18,739 nucleotides of DNA from Desulfobacterales bacterium (GTDB lineage Bacteria; Desulfobacterota; Desulfobacteria; Desulfobacterales; UBA5852): positions 1-18,739 of the forward strand of contig JASJBQ010000045.1 of NCBI GenBank assembly GCA_030066455.1, written 5' to 3'. Shown in pieces: positions 1 through 8,497 of this stretch. A program made the position numbers and the translations under genes. Numbering within the stretch: position 1 is the first letter of the stretch; each line of letters begins with the position of its first letter. A model generated the notes under the pieces. It was not told the DNA's origin. It worked only from the letters and a program-made list of their open reading frames with translations, and made no database searches.

Positions 1-274
1 TCTGGACGAAGCCACATCGGCGTTGGATTCGGAGTCCGAAACCCTGGTGCAGAAGGCGCTTGAAAATCTGATGCACGGCCGGACAGCATTCGTGATTGCC
101 CATCGGCTCTCCACCATCGTTCATGCCGACCAGATCGTTGTCATGGTCGGGGGGCGCATTGTCGAAGAGGGGACGCACGATGCCCTCATGGCACGCCGTG
201 GCGAATACCATAAGCTTTATCTGATGCAGTTCGGCGGCCACGCCGAAGCGCTCGATAACGTGCGTCGGGCCTGA
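1..274 (+). CDS. msbA: Lipid A/LPS ABC transporter MsbA, C-terminal end (partial)
   Basis: This is the 3' end of an ABC transporter ATPase domain; the frame is open from base 2, so the gene begins outside the window. The first residues read LDEATSALD, the Walker B/D-loop signature. About 25 residues later comes the switch histidine in AHRLST, then [14 protein letters not shown] and a short tail, the usual end of MsbA-type exporters in which membrane and ATPase domains share one chain. MsbA flips lipid A-core across the inner membrane. The membrane domain is not visible, so assignment to MsbA rather than another type-IV exporter rests on the following genes lptF, lptG and lpxK, only 35 bp downstream. 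Both ATPase motifs that can be seen are intact. The ABC ATPase identity is certain; the substrate is inferred. Confidence 0.85.
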   Translation, partial: LDEATSALDSESETLVQKALENLMHGRTAFVIAHRLSTIVHADQIVVMVGGRIVEEGTHDALMARRGEYHKLYLMQFGGHAEALDNVRRA

Positions 275-309
275 ACCGCCGGACGCCAGCATCCCCGTCC
301 GATCCGCTT

Positions 310-1521
310 ATGAGAATCGTTCATCGCCATATTCTGCGAAGCATCATGACGCCGCTGGGGGTGAATCTGCTTTTCTTCACCTTCCTTTTTCTCATGGGCA
401 AGATGCTCAAAATCACCAAGCTCATCATCAACTATCAGGTTGAAGCCGGGGTGATCGTCCGGCTCTTGCTCTATTCCATCCCCCATTTCCTGGTGTTCGT
501 GCTGCCCATGGCGGTGATGATGGCGGTCCTCCTGGCGTTCATGCGCATGGCGGCCGACAACGAAATCCTGGTGCTGAAGTCCGCCGGTGTCAGTCTCTAC
601 CGCATGATTCCATCGGCCTTAGCCGTTATTGGATGCGGCGCGTTGGCCACGCTGACGATGACGATCTACGGGATGCCGCTGGGCAAGTCGGCCATCAAGC
701 GCCTGACTTACGAAACCCTGGCGACCCACGCCAACGTGGGGCTCCAGGCGCGTACCTTCAACAACCGCTTCGAGAAGGTGACGCTGTATGTCAACGCCGT
801 CGATAGCCAGACCATGCAGATGAGGGACATCTTCATCGAGGACCGCCGCAACCCGCGCGCCGTGGCCACCATTGTGGCGCCTTCCGGCCAGCTGATCCGC
901 CTGCCGGAGCGCAGGGCCGTACGGCTGCGGCTTTTCAACGGTGTGATCAACCAGGTTGAGCGCACCGAGCAGTCGGCCAGCGTCATCCATTTTGCCACCT
1001 ACGATTTCGAGTTCCATTTCAAGCCGGCCGACAAACTGGCGCGCTACAAGCGCAAAGATGAGGACGAAATGAACCTGGCGGAGCTTAAAGCGCATATTCG
1101 CAGCGTCCGGTCCGACCCGGACGATTACTACGAGGCGCTGAACGAATACCACATCAGGTTTTCCATACCGGCCGCCTGTCTGGCGTTGGGCCTTCTGGCC
1201 ATCCCGCTGGGCGTCGAGCTGAAATCCAATCGCAAGTCGGCGGGGTTGGGGACGGGACTGACCCTGTTCGTCATGTATTATGTCATGATGAGCGCCGGAC
1301 GGAGCCTGGCGGAGGTCGGCCTGGTCAAGCCCGCATTGGGGCTGTGGCTGCCGAATGTCGTGTTCGGCATCGCCGGCATCGTCATGCTGGTCCGCAGCGC
1401 CAACGAGAAGCCGCTTTATTGGTTGGACGGGTTGCGCTTCATCGGCCGGGCGTTCGTCGCCGCCTTCCAGCGTCTGAAGCGTCACTGGGGCAGGCCGCGG
1501 CGCGCGCGCGGAGGATCATGA
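310..1521 (+). CDS. lptF: LPS export permease LptF (YjgP/YjgQ family)
   Basis: The protein has 403 residues, close to the usual length for the family. LptF and LptG form the inner-membrane half of the LptB2FG transporter, which extracts LPS from the inner membrane and feeds it to the LptC-A-D bridge. The layout is typical: hydrophobic segments near residues 12-35, 50-80 and 98-122, a periplasmic beta-jellyroll-like middle (about 130-280), then membrane segments near 284-302, 312-330 and 341-362. The family motif NEILVLKSAGVS lies at residues 84-95, after the second and third helices. It starts 35 bp after the msbA-like gene without a clear Shine-Dalgarno, and its TGA overlaps the ATG of the next gene by 4 bp. 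The F/G labels follow gene order; the two paralogues are hard to separate by sequence alone. Confidence 0.93.
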   Translation: MRIVHRHILRSIMTPLGVNLLFFTFLFLMGKMLKITKLIINYQVEAGVIVRLLLYSIPHFLVFVLPMAVMMAVLLAFMRMAADNEILVLKSAGVSLYRMIPSALAVIGCGALATLTMTIYGMPLGKSAIKRLTYETLATHANVGLQARTFNNRFEKVTLYVNAVDSQTMQMRDIFIEDRRNPRAVATIVAPSGQLIRLPERRAVRLRLFNGVINQVERTEQSASVIHFATYDFEFHFKPADKLARYKRKDEDEMNLAELKAHIRSVRSDPDDYYEALNEYHIRFSIPAACLALGLLAIPLGVELKSNRKSAGLGTGLTLFVMYYVMMSAGRSLAEVGLVKPALGLWLPNVVFGIAGIVMLVRSANEKPLYWLDGLRFIGRAFVAAFQRLKRHWGRPRRARGGS

Positions 1522-2585
1522 CGACGATTGACCGCTATATCATGCGTGAGGTCGGCCGTTATTTCGTATTGATTCTGGTGGCGGTCACGATGATCTATGT
1601 CATTGCCGATTTTTTTGAACGGATCGACAATCTGATCGAAGCGGAGGTCTCGCTGGCCCAGGCAGTTCTGCTGATCCTGTCCCGAATCCCCCTGGAGCAC
1701 CTCATTCCAGCCAGCATCCTGCTGGCCGTGCTGGTGGTTTTCGGCCTGATGGTCAAACACAATGAATTGATTGCCCTCAAGACCGGTGGCGTCAGCCTCC
1801 ACCGCTGCATCAAGGCCCCGCTGCTCGTCGGCGTCGGAACCGCGCTTTTTCTCTTTCTCTGCGCCGAACTGGTCCTGCCGCTCGTGCGCTCGGCCGCCAA
1901 CCGCCAACGACTGGCAGCGGACAAACAGCTCCAGATCAACCCGCGCGATCAGAATGTTTGGCTGCGGGGCGAGCGCTTCATCGTCCACATCCGTCACTTC
2001 AATGCGGAAATGCCGGCGGCGTTCGGGGTGACGTTGAATTTTTTCGATGCCCGCTTCCGTCTGATCCGGCGGGTCGAGGCGGAACGCATTCAGCTCGGGG
2101 AATCGAAGTGGACCTGTCACGCGGTCCTCGAGCAGGTGTTGCATCCGACGCAGGGGGACATCACGGTGCGGAGCCATGAACGCATGGATATGCCGGCCTA
2201 CTTTCCCTTGGCGGATCTCAAAAGCGGTATCCGAACTTCCAGTGAAATGGGGGTTTTCGAATTGGGCGCCTATATTCGGACGGTGGCGGCGGAAGGCTAC
2301 GACACCATTGCCCTCCAGGTTGACTGGCAGGCCAAGGTCGCCTTTCCGTTGGTCTGTATCCTCCTGCCGGTGATGGCCGCGGCCATTGCCGGCCGCGCCC
2401 GCCGCAGACAGGGAATCGCCGGCGTGGTGGTCGCGGGGCTGGGGCTCGCGTTCTGTTTCTGGGTGATCCAGAGCTTCAGTCTGGCGTTGGGCTATGCGGC
2501 CGTTCTTCCGCCATTGCTGGCGGCCTGGATCCCGATCCTGATCTACGCCGCAACCACGGCCATCGCTCTCTTGCGGGCGGAATAG
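1518..2585 (+). CDS. lptG: LPS export permease LptG (YjgP/YjgQ family)
   Basis: This 355-residue protein is a paralogue of the preceding LptF. It shares the opening pattern IDRYIMREVGRYF, membrane segments near 13-31, 60-80 and 100-121, and the motif NELIALKTGGVS at 82-93. The soluble periplasmic middle is followed by three C-terminal membrane segments (about 274-291, 300-320, 329-351). The ATG at 1518 is preferred: it gives an ATGA overlap with lptF, is preceded by GGAGG at 1510-1514 (a short 3-nt spacer), and places the conserved N terminus at residue 1. An in-frame start at 1344 would add a basic, unrelated leader lying inside lptF. LptG would pair with LptF and an LptB ATPase that is not in this window. 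Confidence 0.93.
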   Translation: MTTIDRYIMREVGRYFVLILVAVTMIYVIADFFERIDNLIEAEVSLAQAVLLILSRIPLEHLIPASILLAVLVVFGLMVKHNELIALKTGGVSLHRCIKAPLLVGVGTALFLFLCAELVLPLVRSAANRQRLAADKQLQINPRDQNVWLRGERFIVHIRHFNAEMPAAFGVTLNFFDARFRLIRRVEAERIQLGESKWTCHAVLEQVLHPTQGDITVRSHERMDMPAYFPLADLKSGIRTSSEMGVFELGAYIRTVAAEGYDTIALQVDWQAKVAFPLVCILLPVMAAAIAGRARRRQGIAGVVVAGLGLAFCFWVIQSFSLALGYAAVLPPLLAAWIPILIYAATTAIALLRAE

Positions 2586-2596
2586 GCGGCCCGCAA

Positions 2597-3784
2597 ATGA
2601 AGGACAGCCGCGTGAATCCCCTGACCAGGCTGAAGAAGCAGGTAACCGCCGTAATCCATTCCCGGGGCCCGGACCGTATCGGCCTTGCGGCCGTGCTGCG
2701 GGTTTTCGCAGCCCTGTTTGGCGTCGGCGTGCGCCTGCGCACGCATCGCTACCGCCGCCGGCAGGGTGTCCGCCAGCTGGCCTGCCGGGTGGTCTCCATC
2801 GGCAATCTCGCGGTGGGAGGCACGGGGAAAACACCGCTGTGCATCTATCTCGCGCGTGTCATCCACGATGCCGGCCTCCGGGTGGCGATTGTCAGCCGCG
2901 GCTATCACGGGCGCGCCGAAAAAACCGGCGCGCGGATCGAACCTGACGGGGCATTTGCGGCCGACGCCGGCGAGACCGGGGACGAGCCGGTGCTCATGGC
3001 CCGTCTGCTCCATGCGTGTTCGATCCCCGTTTATGTGGGCCGCGATCGACTGGCCTCCGGCCGAAGGGCCCTGGCGCGCTTCAAGCCGGATGTCATCCTG
3101 CTGGACGACGGTTTTCAGCATCAGCGACTCGCCCGTGATCTTGACATCGTCCTTCTCGACGGCCAGGCGCCGCTGGGCAACGGTTATCTTCTGCCGCGCG
3201 GACCGCTGAGGGAGCCGCCCTCCGCCCTGGACCGCGCCGACATCCTGGTGCTGACCCGCGCTTTTGACCCCGCGGACGGAAAACCACCGGCCGATGGGAG
3301 GCGGCAGCTGTACACGGCCTGCCCGCATCTGGCCGCCAAACCGCTGTTTGCCTGCCGGCACCGGCCGGTGGGCCGTGAGCGCATTGAGCGCCATCCCACG
3401 GATGGACCCCGATCCGGACCCCTGAATTTGGAGACGCTTCGAAACCTGCCTGTGTTGGCTTTTTCCGGAATCGCCCGCAACGACGCATTCCGCCAGACGC
3501 TCATCGATTTAGGGGCCGAACTCCGGGGCTGGATGGCTTTCGATGATCATTATCACTACCGGGCGGGCGATCTGATCCGCCTTACCCGCGAGGGGCGCCG
3601 CGCGGGGGTCAATGCGCTGGTCACCACCGACAAGGACCGCGTCCGGATTCAAGACGACTGGGTCCAGGGCCTGCCCTTGCTGGTCATCGGGGTGGCTGTT
3701 GATTTTGGCCGGGACCGCGACGCCTTCGAGCGCCACGTCCTGGCAAAACTGGGGACGGATCGATATCAGGAGGAAGGCCTGTGA
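2597..3784 (+). CDS. lpxK: Tetraacyldisaccharide 4'-kinase LpxK
   Basis: LpxK phosphorylates the 4'-position of the lipid A disaccharide-1-phosphate at the inner membrane, the step before Kdo addition. The 395-residue protein has all the landmarks: a P-loop GNLAVGGTGKTP at 69-80, SRGYHG at 100-105, GDEP at 128-131, LLDDGFQHQRL at 168-178, LPRGPLREP at 199-207, FDDHYHYRAGDL near 315-326 and LVTTDKD near 341-347. A weakly hydrophobic stretch at about 28-46 matches the membrane-associated N terminus. It is somewhat longer than many LpxKs (about 320-350), with an insert around residues 235-285. The ATG at 2597 has no good ribosome site; a GTG at 2612 has AAGGA at 2600-2604 with a 7-nt spacer and could be the true start. 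Its TGA overlaps the GTG of the next gene by 4 bp. Confidence 0.95.
   Translation: MKDSRVNPLTRLKKQVTAVIHSRGPDRIGLAAVLRVFAALFGVGVRLRTHRYRRRQGVRQLACRVVSIGNLAVGGTGKTPLCIYLARVIHDAGLRVAIVSRGYHGRAEKTGARIEPDGAFAADAGETGDEPVLMARLLHACSIPVYVGRDRLASGRRALARFKPDVILLDDGFQHQRLARDLDIVLLDGQAPLGNGYLLPRGPLREPPSALDRADILVLTRAFDPADGKPPADGRRQLYTACPHLAAKPLFACRHRPVGRERIERHPTDGPRSGPLNLETLRNLPVLAFSGIARNDAFRQTLIDLGAELRGWMAFDDHYHYRAGDLIRLTREGRRAGVNALVTTDKDRVRIQDDWVQGLPLLVIGVAVDFGRDRDAFERHVLAKLGTDRYQEEGL
3768..3773 (+). promoter_or_regulatory. Strong Shine-Dalgarno fixing a GTG start
   Basis: AGGAGG lies 7 nt before the GTG at 3781, inside the end of lpxK. It decides the start of the carbamoyltransferase and suggests efficient independent re-initiation as well as coupling to lpxK. 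Confidence 0.8.
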
Positions 3785-5502
3785 TCGTACTGGGGCTTTC
3801 AGGAGCGCTGACCCATGACCCGTCGGCCGCCCTCTTCGTGGACGGCCAGCTCGTGAGTGCCGCCGAGGAGGAGCGCTTCCTGCGGGACAAGCACGCCAAA
3901 AGGCGCTGGCCGCTGCACGCCGCCCGCTATTGCCTGGAAGCCGCCGGCGTTGCCGCCACGGACGTTGATGCCGTTGCCTTTCCCTTTGCCCCCTTCGGTT
4001 TCAGCCATCCCGGTCGCTGGCATTTTGCCCGGCGCTACTGGTACGCGCCCGACCGTGCTCTGAACGCCGTGTTCAACGGCAATCGCCTCTTCCGGCGCAA
4101 CCGCCGGTCGATCCTGAAGCTCATGCGCCAATTGGGTATCGACCCCTCGCGGGCGCCCTTTCTTCCCGTGCCGCATCACCTGGCCCACGCCAGCAGCGCT
4201 TACCATTTGAGCGGGTTCAGCGGCAAGGCCGCCATTCTGGGCATCGACGGCAAAGGCGAGTACGCCACGACGTTTTTCGGCTACGGCGCAAACGGGCGTA
4301 TCCATACAATACGCGAGTTCTACGACCCCGACTCCCTCGGCGGCGTTTACGGCGCCCTGACCCAGTATCTCGGATTCGAGATGCTCGATGGCGAGTTCAA
4401 GGTCATGGGCATGGCGCCCTACGGCGATGCCCGCAAGTACGACTTCAGCCGCCTGATCCGCTGCGACGGTCGATCGTTCACGGTGAACACCCGCCTCGTC
4501 AACACGGTGGGGCTCCGGCGCTTCAAACAGGACGGTCTGGGATTCTATTTCAGTCCGGGCTTGATCGATTGGCTGGGTCCCAAACGCGAGGGAGATGAGA
4601 TCGACGACCCGTACGTGGACTACGCGGCCAGCATGCAGGATCTTCTGGAATCGGTCACGCTGCGGCTCATCGATACCTACCTGGCGGATGTGCTCGCCGA
4701 AACCGGGCGGATCTGTTTTGCCGGGGGGGTGGCGCTCAACGTCAAGCTCAATCAGCGCATCATCGCGCGGCCCGACGTCGACGAACTGTTCGTCCAGCCA
4801 GCGGCCAGCGATGCCGGAACCGCCATCGGCGCCGCCGCCTACGCCGCCCATGCCCGGGGCGATGTCATCCGTCCGCTGGAGCACGTCTATCTGGGGCCCG
4901 CGTTCACCACGGACGAATGCCGCCAGGCCTGCGAGCGCCATCCGGACCGCCCGGCGTACACAGTCGTCGCGGATGCCCCCACGGAGGCCGCCCGTCTGCT
5001 GGCCGCGGGGCATCCGGTGGCCTGGTTTCAGGGCCGCATGGAATTCGGGCCGCGGGCGCTGGGCAATCGCAGCATATTGGGTGATCCCAGCCGGCGGGGA
5101 ATGGCCGACCGCATCAACGCGCAGATCAAATACCGTGAGCGCTGGCGGCCCTTCTGCCCCAGCATCCTGGACCGGGCGGCCGTCGCTATTCTGCAGACCC
5201 GTCATCCGGCCCCATACATGACCCTGGCCTTCGACGTGGCCGAGCAATGGAAGGCCCGCATTCCCGAGGTCGTCCACATGGACGGCACGGCCCGGGCGCA
5301 GGTGGTCACAAGGCAGACCAATCCGCGTTACTACGCCCTGATCGAAGCCCTGGAAGCGCGGCGCGGGATTCCGGTGGTCCTGAACACCTCCCTCAACCGC
5401 CGCGGGGAGCCGATCGTATGCACCCCCACCGACGCCCTGAACATGTTTTACGGCTCCGACCTGCGCTACCTTTTTCTGGAGGACCTGCTGGTCAGCAAAT
5501 AG
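3781..5502 (+). CDS. NodU/CmcH-family O-carbamoyltransferase
   Basis: This 573-residue protein belongs to the family that transfers a carbamoyl group from carbamoyl phosphate, via carbamoyl-adenylate, to a sugar hydroxyl (NodU, TobZ, CmcH). The N-terminal ASKHA-like domain opens with VLGLSGALTHDPSAAL. It contains the metal-binding PHHLAHASSAYH segment (131-142), GGVALNVKLN (315-324) and SDAGTAIGAA (343-352). The C-terminal domain has GRMEFGPRALGNRSIL (418-433), YRERWRPFCPS (451-461) and LNTSLNRRGEPI (534-545). It starts with GTG, overlapping the lpxK stop by 4 bp, behind a strong AGGAGG. Co-translation with lipid A genes suggests it carbamoylates lipid A or core sugar. A precedent is the carbamoylated heptose of the Pseudomonas aeruginosa core, linked to a carbamoyltransferase gene in its core locus. 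The acceptor here is inferred; the family is secure. Confidence 0.93.
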   Translation: MIVLGLSGALTHDPSAALFVDGQLVSAAEEERFLRDKHAKRRWPLHAARYCLEAAGVAATDVDAVAFPFAPFGFSHPGRWHFARRYWYAPDRALNAVFNGNRLFRRNRRSILKLMRQLGIDPSRAPFLPVPHHLAHASSAYHLSGFSGKAAILGIDGKGEYATTFFGYGANGRIHTIREFYDPDSLGGVYGALTQYLGFEMLDGEFKVMGMAPYGDARKYDFSRLIRCDGRSFTVNTRLVNTVGLRRFKQDGLGFYFSPGLIDWLGPKREGDEIDDPYVDYAASMQDLLESVTLRLIDTYLADVLAETGRICFAGGVALNVKLNQRIIARPDVDELFVQPAASDAGTAIGAAAYAAHARGDVIRPLEHVYLGPAFTTDECRQACERHPDRPAYTVVADAPTEAARLLAAGHPVAWFQGRMEFGPRALGNRSILGDPSRRGMADRINAQIKYRERWRPFCPSILDRAAVAILQTRHPAPYMTLAFDVAEQWKARIPEVVHMDGTARAQVVTRQTNPRYYALIEALEARRGIPVVLNTSLNRRGEPIVCTPTDALNMFYGSDLRYLFLEDLLVSK

Positions 5503-5571
5503 CATGTACCGTCGGGGGTGATGGCACACCGGAGGGGGTGCTTCTTAACCTGCACCGCGGGGGTCTGGGGT

Positions 5572-6642
5572 TCAGTTCGGACAGGCTGCCGGGACCAGCC
5601 GGCGCTCAAGCGCAGGTTTCAATTTAGCGAGCACCATGGCCGGCGTGATCGCCGTCATGCAGGAACACACGGGATAGGGGCACGCTTTGCGATAGCATCC
5701 CGTGCAGGGCAGATCCGCCACGACCGCCAGCGCTTCGCAGCGGTAGGGCACCACGCGGCCGGGGGGCGTCGGTCCGAAGAGCGCGACGTACGGGGTCCCC
5801 ACGGCCGCTGCCAGGTGGCCGGGACCTGAATCGGGACCGATGCCGGCGGCCGCCTGCCCCAGCAGAGCGGTCAGCTCCGGGAGGGTCGTCCGGCCGGTGA
5901 GATCGATGAGCCGCCGGCTGTCGATAGCGATGCAAACCTCCCGGGCCACCGTTTGCTGGCTGCGGTCGCCCGCCAGCACGATACCGAAAGGAAAGGCGCT
6001 CAGAATTTGCGCCGCCAGTTGCCGGTACCCGTCCGCATGCCAGTTTTTGGTCTCCCAGCTCGACCCCATCACCATGACGATATAGGGCCGCTTCAGGTCG
6101 GGAGCCAAATGTTCCGGCAGGGCGGCCGCGGCAAGGGCATTGAGTCCGAAATCAAGGTCCCCGCTGGTTTCGATGCCCATGGCGGCGGCAAACTGCAGGT
6201 AGTGCTGCAGCTTGGCGTTTTTCTCATCGAAGTAGGGGATGTGGGTGGTGTTGAAGATCCAGTTGAATTCCTTGGCGTTGCGGGGGTGAAAACCCATGCG
6301 GCGCGGGCTGCCGGACAACAGGGAAAACAGTCCGCTCTTGAAGTGACGCTGAAGATCGAGCGTGATGTCGAAGCCCTGCCGCCGCAGCATCCGCCGCAGG
6401 CCGGGAAGGGCCTTGATACCCATGGGGCGGTCGAAGACCAGCATGCTGTCGATCTGCGCGTGATGTTCGACCAGATCCTTCCAGCGGGGCTCCACGAGCC
6501 ATCCGATACGGATGCCTGGATAGCGTTTTTTGATCAATCCGGGCAAACAGAATCCCCTCACCAGATCACCGAGGGATCCCATGAGGATGATAAGCAGTGA
6601 TTCGCAGCCCTGCAGGTCGATACGTTGACGGGGTCGGCTCAT
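5572..6642 (-). CDS. GT9-family (heptosyltransferase-like) LPS core glycosyltransferase
   Basis: This 356-residue protein has the ADP-heptose:LPS heptosyltransferase (GT-B, GT9) architecture. The N-terminal lobe carries LLIILMGSLGDLVRG, with the expected catalytic Asp at residue 26. The C-terminal lobe carries VMGSSWETKNW (191-201), the family donor-phosphate loop with its Lys, and then GIGPDSGPGHLAAAVGTPYVALFG (267 onward). Near the C terminus is a dense cysteine group, CTGC...CPYPVCSC (313-328), like the cysteine tails seen in some heptosyltransferases; its role is unknown. It is the last gene of the leftward inner-core operon, 24 bp after the Kdo-kinase-like gene, and converges on the carbamoyltransferase. 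It could be WaaC-, WaaF- or WaaQ-like; the sequence alone does not decide which sugar it adds. Confidence 0.9.
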   Translation of the reverse strand: MSRPRQRIDLQGCESLLIILMGSLGDLVRGFCLPGLIKKRYPGIRIGWLVEPRWKDLVEHHAQIDSMLVFDRPMGIKALPGLRRMLRRQGFDITLDLQRHFKSGLFSLLSGSPRRMGFHPRNAKEFNWIFNTTHIPYFDEKNAKLQHYLQFAAAMGIETSGDLDFGLNALAAAALPEHLAPDLKRPYIVMVMGSSWETKNWHADGYRQLAAQILSAFPFGIVLAGDRSQQTVAREVCIAIDSRRLIDLTGRTTLPELTALLGQAAAGIGPDSGPGHLAAAVGTPYVALFGPTPPGRVVPYRCEALAVVADLPCTGCYRKACPYPVCSCMTAITPAMVLAKLKPALERRLVPAACPN

Positions 6643-6666
6643 ATTTTGGGTTTCAATAACCGGGTA

Positions 6667-7368
6667 TCAACCGGTGCCATCGCTTGAATCCGCGGGTAAA
6701 ATGACTGCCAGTTCCGGGGGCAGGCCGTGTTTGCGGACCGCCGTTAGCCAGCGTCGCCGGTATCGCGCCGCCAGCCGGGAACGACCGCGGCCGTAGTAGC
6801 GGGTCCGATCGAAGTCAATGACCCAGGTTTTTCCTTCCGGATCCACCAGTACGTTGCCGGGGTGCAGATCCGGGTGCAGAATACGGTTGGCGATCAGCCG
6901 CTCGACCTGCCGGCGGCAGTGAGCCAGCGAGGCTTCCAGGCATTCGGGGCGCTCGGTGCTCACCTGGGCCAGGGAGGCCGCGCCGGTCACATCCCGGCTC
7001 ACCAGCCAGCAGCGGTAGAACAGCCCTCCCCGGTGTGCGGAGGCGATCGGTTCGGGAGCGCGGATGCCCAGTTTGCGCACCCGCCGCAGCCATTCAAATT
7101 CTTTCGCGCTGCGGGTCATGCCTCCCCTGACATAGTGCCGGCGGTTCATGCGGGCGATCAGGCCACCGCGATAGTAAGGCTTGACCACCACGGGGCCGAC
7201 TTGGTCCAGCCGTATTCCGGGTATGCGGCGGCGTCCGCCCAACGTCGTCCGCGACGGCTCGCCCTCGGCGCGGAAACCGGCGGTGAGCTGTTCGAACTGG
7301 CGGGCGGTCAGCGTTTCCGAAGTCCGGATGACATAGCCGCCATAAAGCATTTGTATCGTATTCTTCAT
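6667..7368 (-). CDS. kdkA: Kdo kinase-like protein (KdkA; WaaP/Kdo kinase family)
   Basis: This 233-residue protein resembles 3-deoxy-D-manno-octulosonic acid kinase, which phosphorylates the inner Kdo at O-4 on the cytoplasmic face. Kinase landmarks are ordered correctly: VVVKPYYRGGLIARM (60-74) with probable ATP-binding Lys63 and the RGG segment typical of KdkA; E90 in SAKEFEWL; a catalytic loop HPDLHPGNVLV (165-175) with Asp167 and Asn172; and metal-binding IDFD (184-187). The ATG at 7368 is preferred: it gives an ATGA overlap with the upstream glycosyltransferase gene and starts just before the fold. A start at 7485 would add 39 residues that lie antisense-free but inside the neighbouring gene. 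Assignment to KdkA rather than another WaaP-type kinase is likely, not certain. Confidence 0.85.
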   Translation of the reverse strand: MKNTIQMLYGGYVIRTSETLTARQFEQLTAGFRAEGEPSRTTLGGRRRIPGIRLDQVGPVVVKPYYRGGLIARMNRRHYVRGGMTRSAKEFEWLRRVRKLGIRAPEPIASAHRGGLFYRCWLVSRDVTGAASLAQVSTERPECLEASLAHCRRQVERLIANRILHPDLHPGNVLVDPEGKTWVIDFDRTRYYGRGRSRLAARYRRRWLTAVRKHGLPPELAVILPADSSDGTG

Positions 7369-8435
7369 GGTGCGGGCAATACCGATTCGAGCGCGTCGAT
7401 CACCGCCTGCGGCTGCGGCGTCTGCATGCATGCCTGTGTTCCGTTGGGGCAGCGAGGGCCACCGTGGCGGGCGCAGGGTTTGCACGCCAGGTTCTTAGCC
7501 TCCACCACCACGGCGTTGGGGTTTTGCCAGGGCCCGAAACCGAACGCGGGGCTGGTCGCACAGAAAACGACGACGCAGGGTTTGCGGAATGTCGAGGCCA
7601 AATGCTGGGCCAGGCTGTCGTTGCAGACCACCCCGGCGGCATGCCGGACCAGGGTCATCGATGCCGGTATGGATGTTTTTCCCGTCAGGTCGACGACCCC
7701 CAGACCGCGGGCCACGCGGCGGCTTACGGCCCGATCGGCCGCCGCGCCGATCAGGATAACGCGGTAGCCCCGACCGAGGAGACGATCGGCCACCGTGCGG
7801 AAATGCTCCCAGCGCCACCGTTTGGTTGGCCAGGCACTGCCCGGCACCAGAAGCACATAGGGCTTCGGGTTGATAATCTGGACGGCGATCTCGGGTTCGA
7901 GGCGCTCGACCGCCGGCGGGAAGAGCCGGAGCGAGGCGTCAAACGCGGAGAGGGGCGCTTCGCCGGCCAGCAGGCTCAGGTTGCGAAAGACATCGTGCTG
8001 GGCCGCATCCCGCGCCTGTCGCGAATGAAAGAGGCTTGCGAGTCGGGCCGATTGGAAGCCCGTGCGGTGAGGAATGCCGCTCAGAAACAGGATAAGGCCC
8101 GTCCGATAGGAGCGCTGCAGGGCATAGGCGCGGTCAAAACGGATGCGGCGCAGCCGGCGGCTCATGCGCAGGATGCCTGTAAAACCCCTGTCCCGGCCGC
8201 GCTTGTCGAACGCAATCACCCGGTGCACCAAGGGGTCGTCCGTAACCAGCCCGGCCGCCGCCGGTGTGGTCATCAACCATAGTTGGGTGCGGGGGTGGAG
8301 TTGATGCAGGGCGGCAATCAGGGGCGTTGAGAGAACGGTATCCCCCAGGTAGCTGGTTTGGACCAGTAGTGTGCGTCGGACCGATGCGTTCGACGCGCGG
8401 CGCTGAATCGACCTGTTGACAAGCGGCGATGGCAT
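7365..8435 (-). CDS. waaF: ADP-heptose:LPS heptosyltransferase II-like (WaaF family, GT9)
   Basis: This is a GT9 enzyme of about 356 residues. It has LLVQTSYLGDTVLSTPL near the N terminus (Asp32), PGSAWPTKRW at 198-207 (the donor-binding signature best matched to heptosyltransferase II), CNDSLAQHLAS at 271-281, and a cysteine-bearing end with CKPC at 318-321 and CP...CM at 329-337. WaaF adds the second L-glycero-D-manno-heptose of the inner core. The ATG at 8435 is chosen because a candidate promoter ends close to 8468, which would leave almost no leader for the alternative in-frame GTG at 8459 (8 residues longer). Neither start has a good ribosome site. The 3' end overlaps the kdkA-like gene by 4 bp. 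Confidence 0.88.
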   Translation of the reverse strand: MPSPLVNRSIQRRASNASVRRTLLVQTSYLGDTVLSTPLIAALHQLHPRTQLWLMTTPAAAGLVTDDPLVHRVIAFDKRGRDRGFTGILRMSRRLRRIRFDRAYALQRSYRTGLILFLSGIPHRTGFQSARLASLFHSRQARDAAQHDVFRNLSLLAGEAPLSAFDASLRLFPPAVERLEPEIAVQIINPKPYVLLVPGSAWPTKRWRWEHFRTVADRLLGRGYRVILIGAAADRAVSRRVARGLGVVDLTGKTSIPASMTLVRHAAGVVCNDSLAQHLASTFRKPCVVVFCATSPAFGFGPWQNPNAVVVEAKNLACKPCARHGGPRCPNGTQACMQTPQPQAVIDALESVLPAP

Positions 8436-8467
8436 ATGGCGACCAGGCGTTTTAAACACGGCGATGC

Positions 8468-8497
8468 AAACTAATAAAGAAGTGGGGTCATTGTCAA
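8468..8497 (-). promoter_or_regulatory. Candidate internal sigma70 promoter before the WaaF-like gene
   Basis: On the minus strand a perfect TTGACA (8492-8497) is followed after 18 nt by TAGTTT (8468-8473), a weak -10 matching 3 of 6 consensus bases. It sits in the 90-bp gap after waaA and could give separate expression of the three downstream genes. The weak -10 keeps confidence low. Confidence 0.35.

Noticed and set aside
1482..2834. A 450-codon open frame antisense to lptG and the start of lpxK
   Set aside because: It spans a gene boundary of two well-supported genes and has no motif; a composition shadow.
3799..5529. A 576-codon open frame antisense to the carbamoyltransferase
   Set aside because: It mirrors a real, motif-complete gene in GC-rich DNA; its translation is low-complexity, rich in Gly, Val, His and Gln, with no recognisable domain.
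5503..5571. Possible bidirectional terminator between the convergent carbamoyltransferase and GT9 genes
   Set aside because: Only imperfect or 5-bp stems (for example GGTGC with GCACC) are present and no T-run follows in either direction.
7369..7485. Longer N terminus for the Kdo-kinase-like gene
   Set aside because: The added 39 residues lie within the WaaF-like gene in another frame, and the ATG at 7368 has the ATGA overlap typical of this locus.
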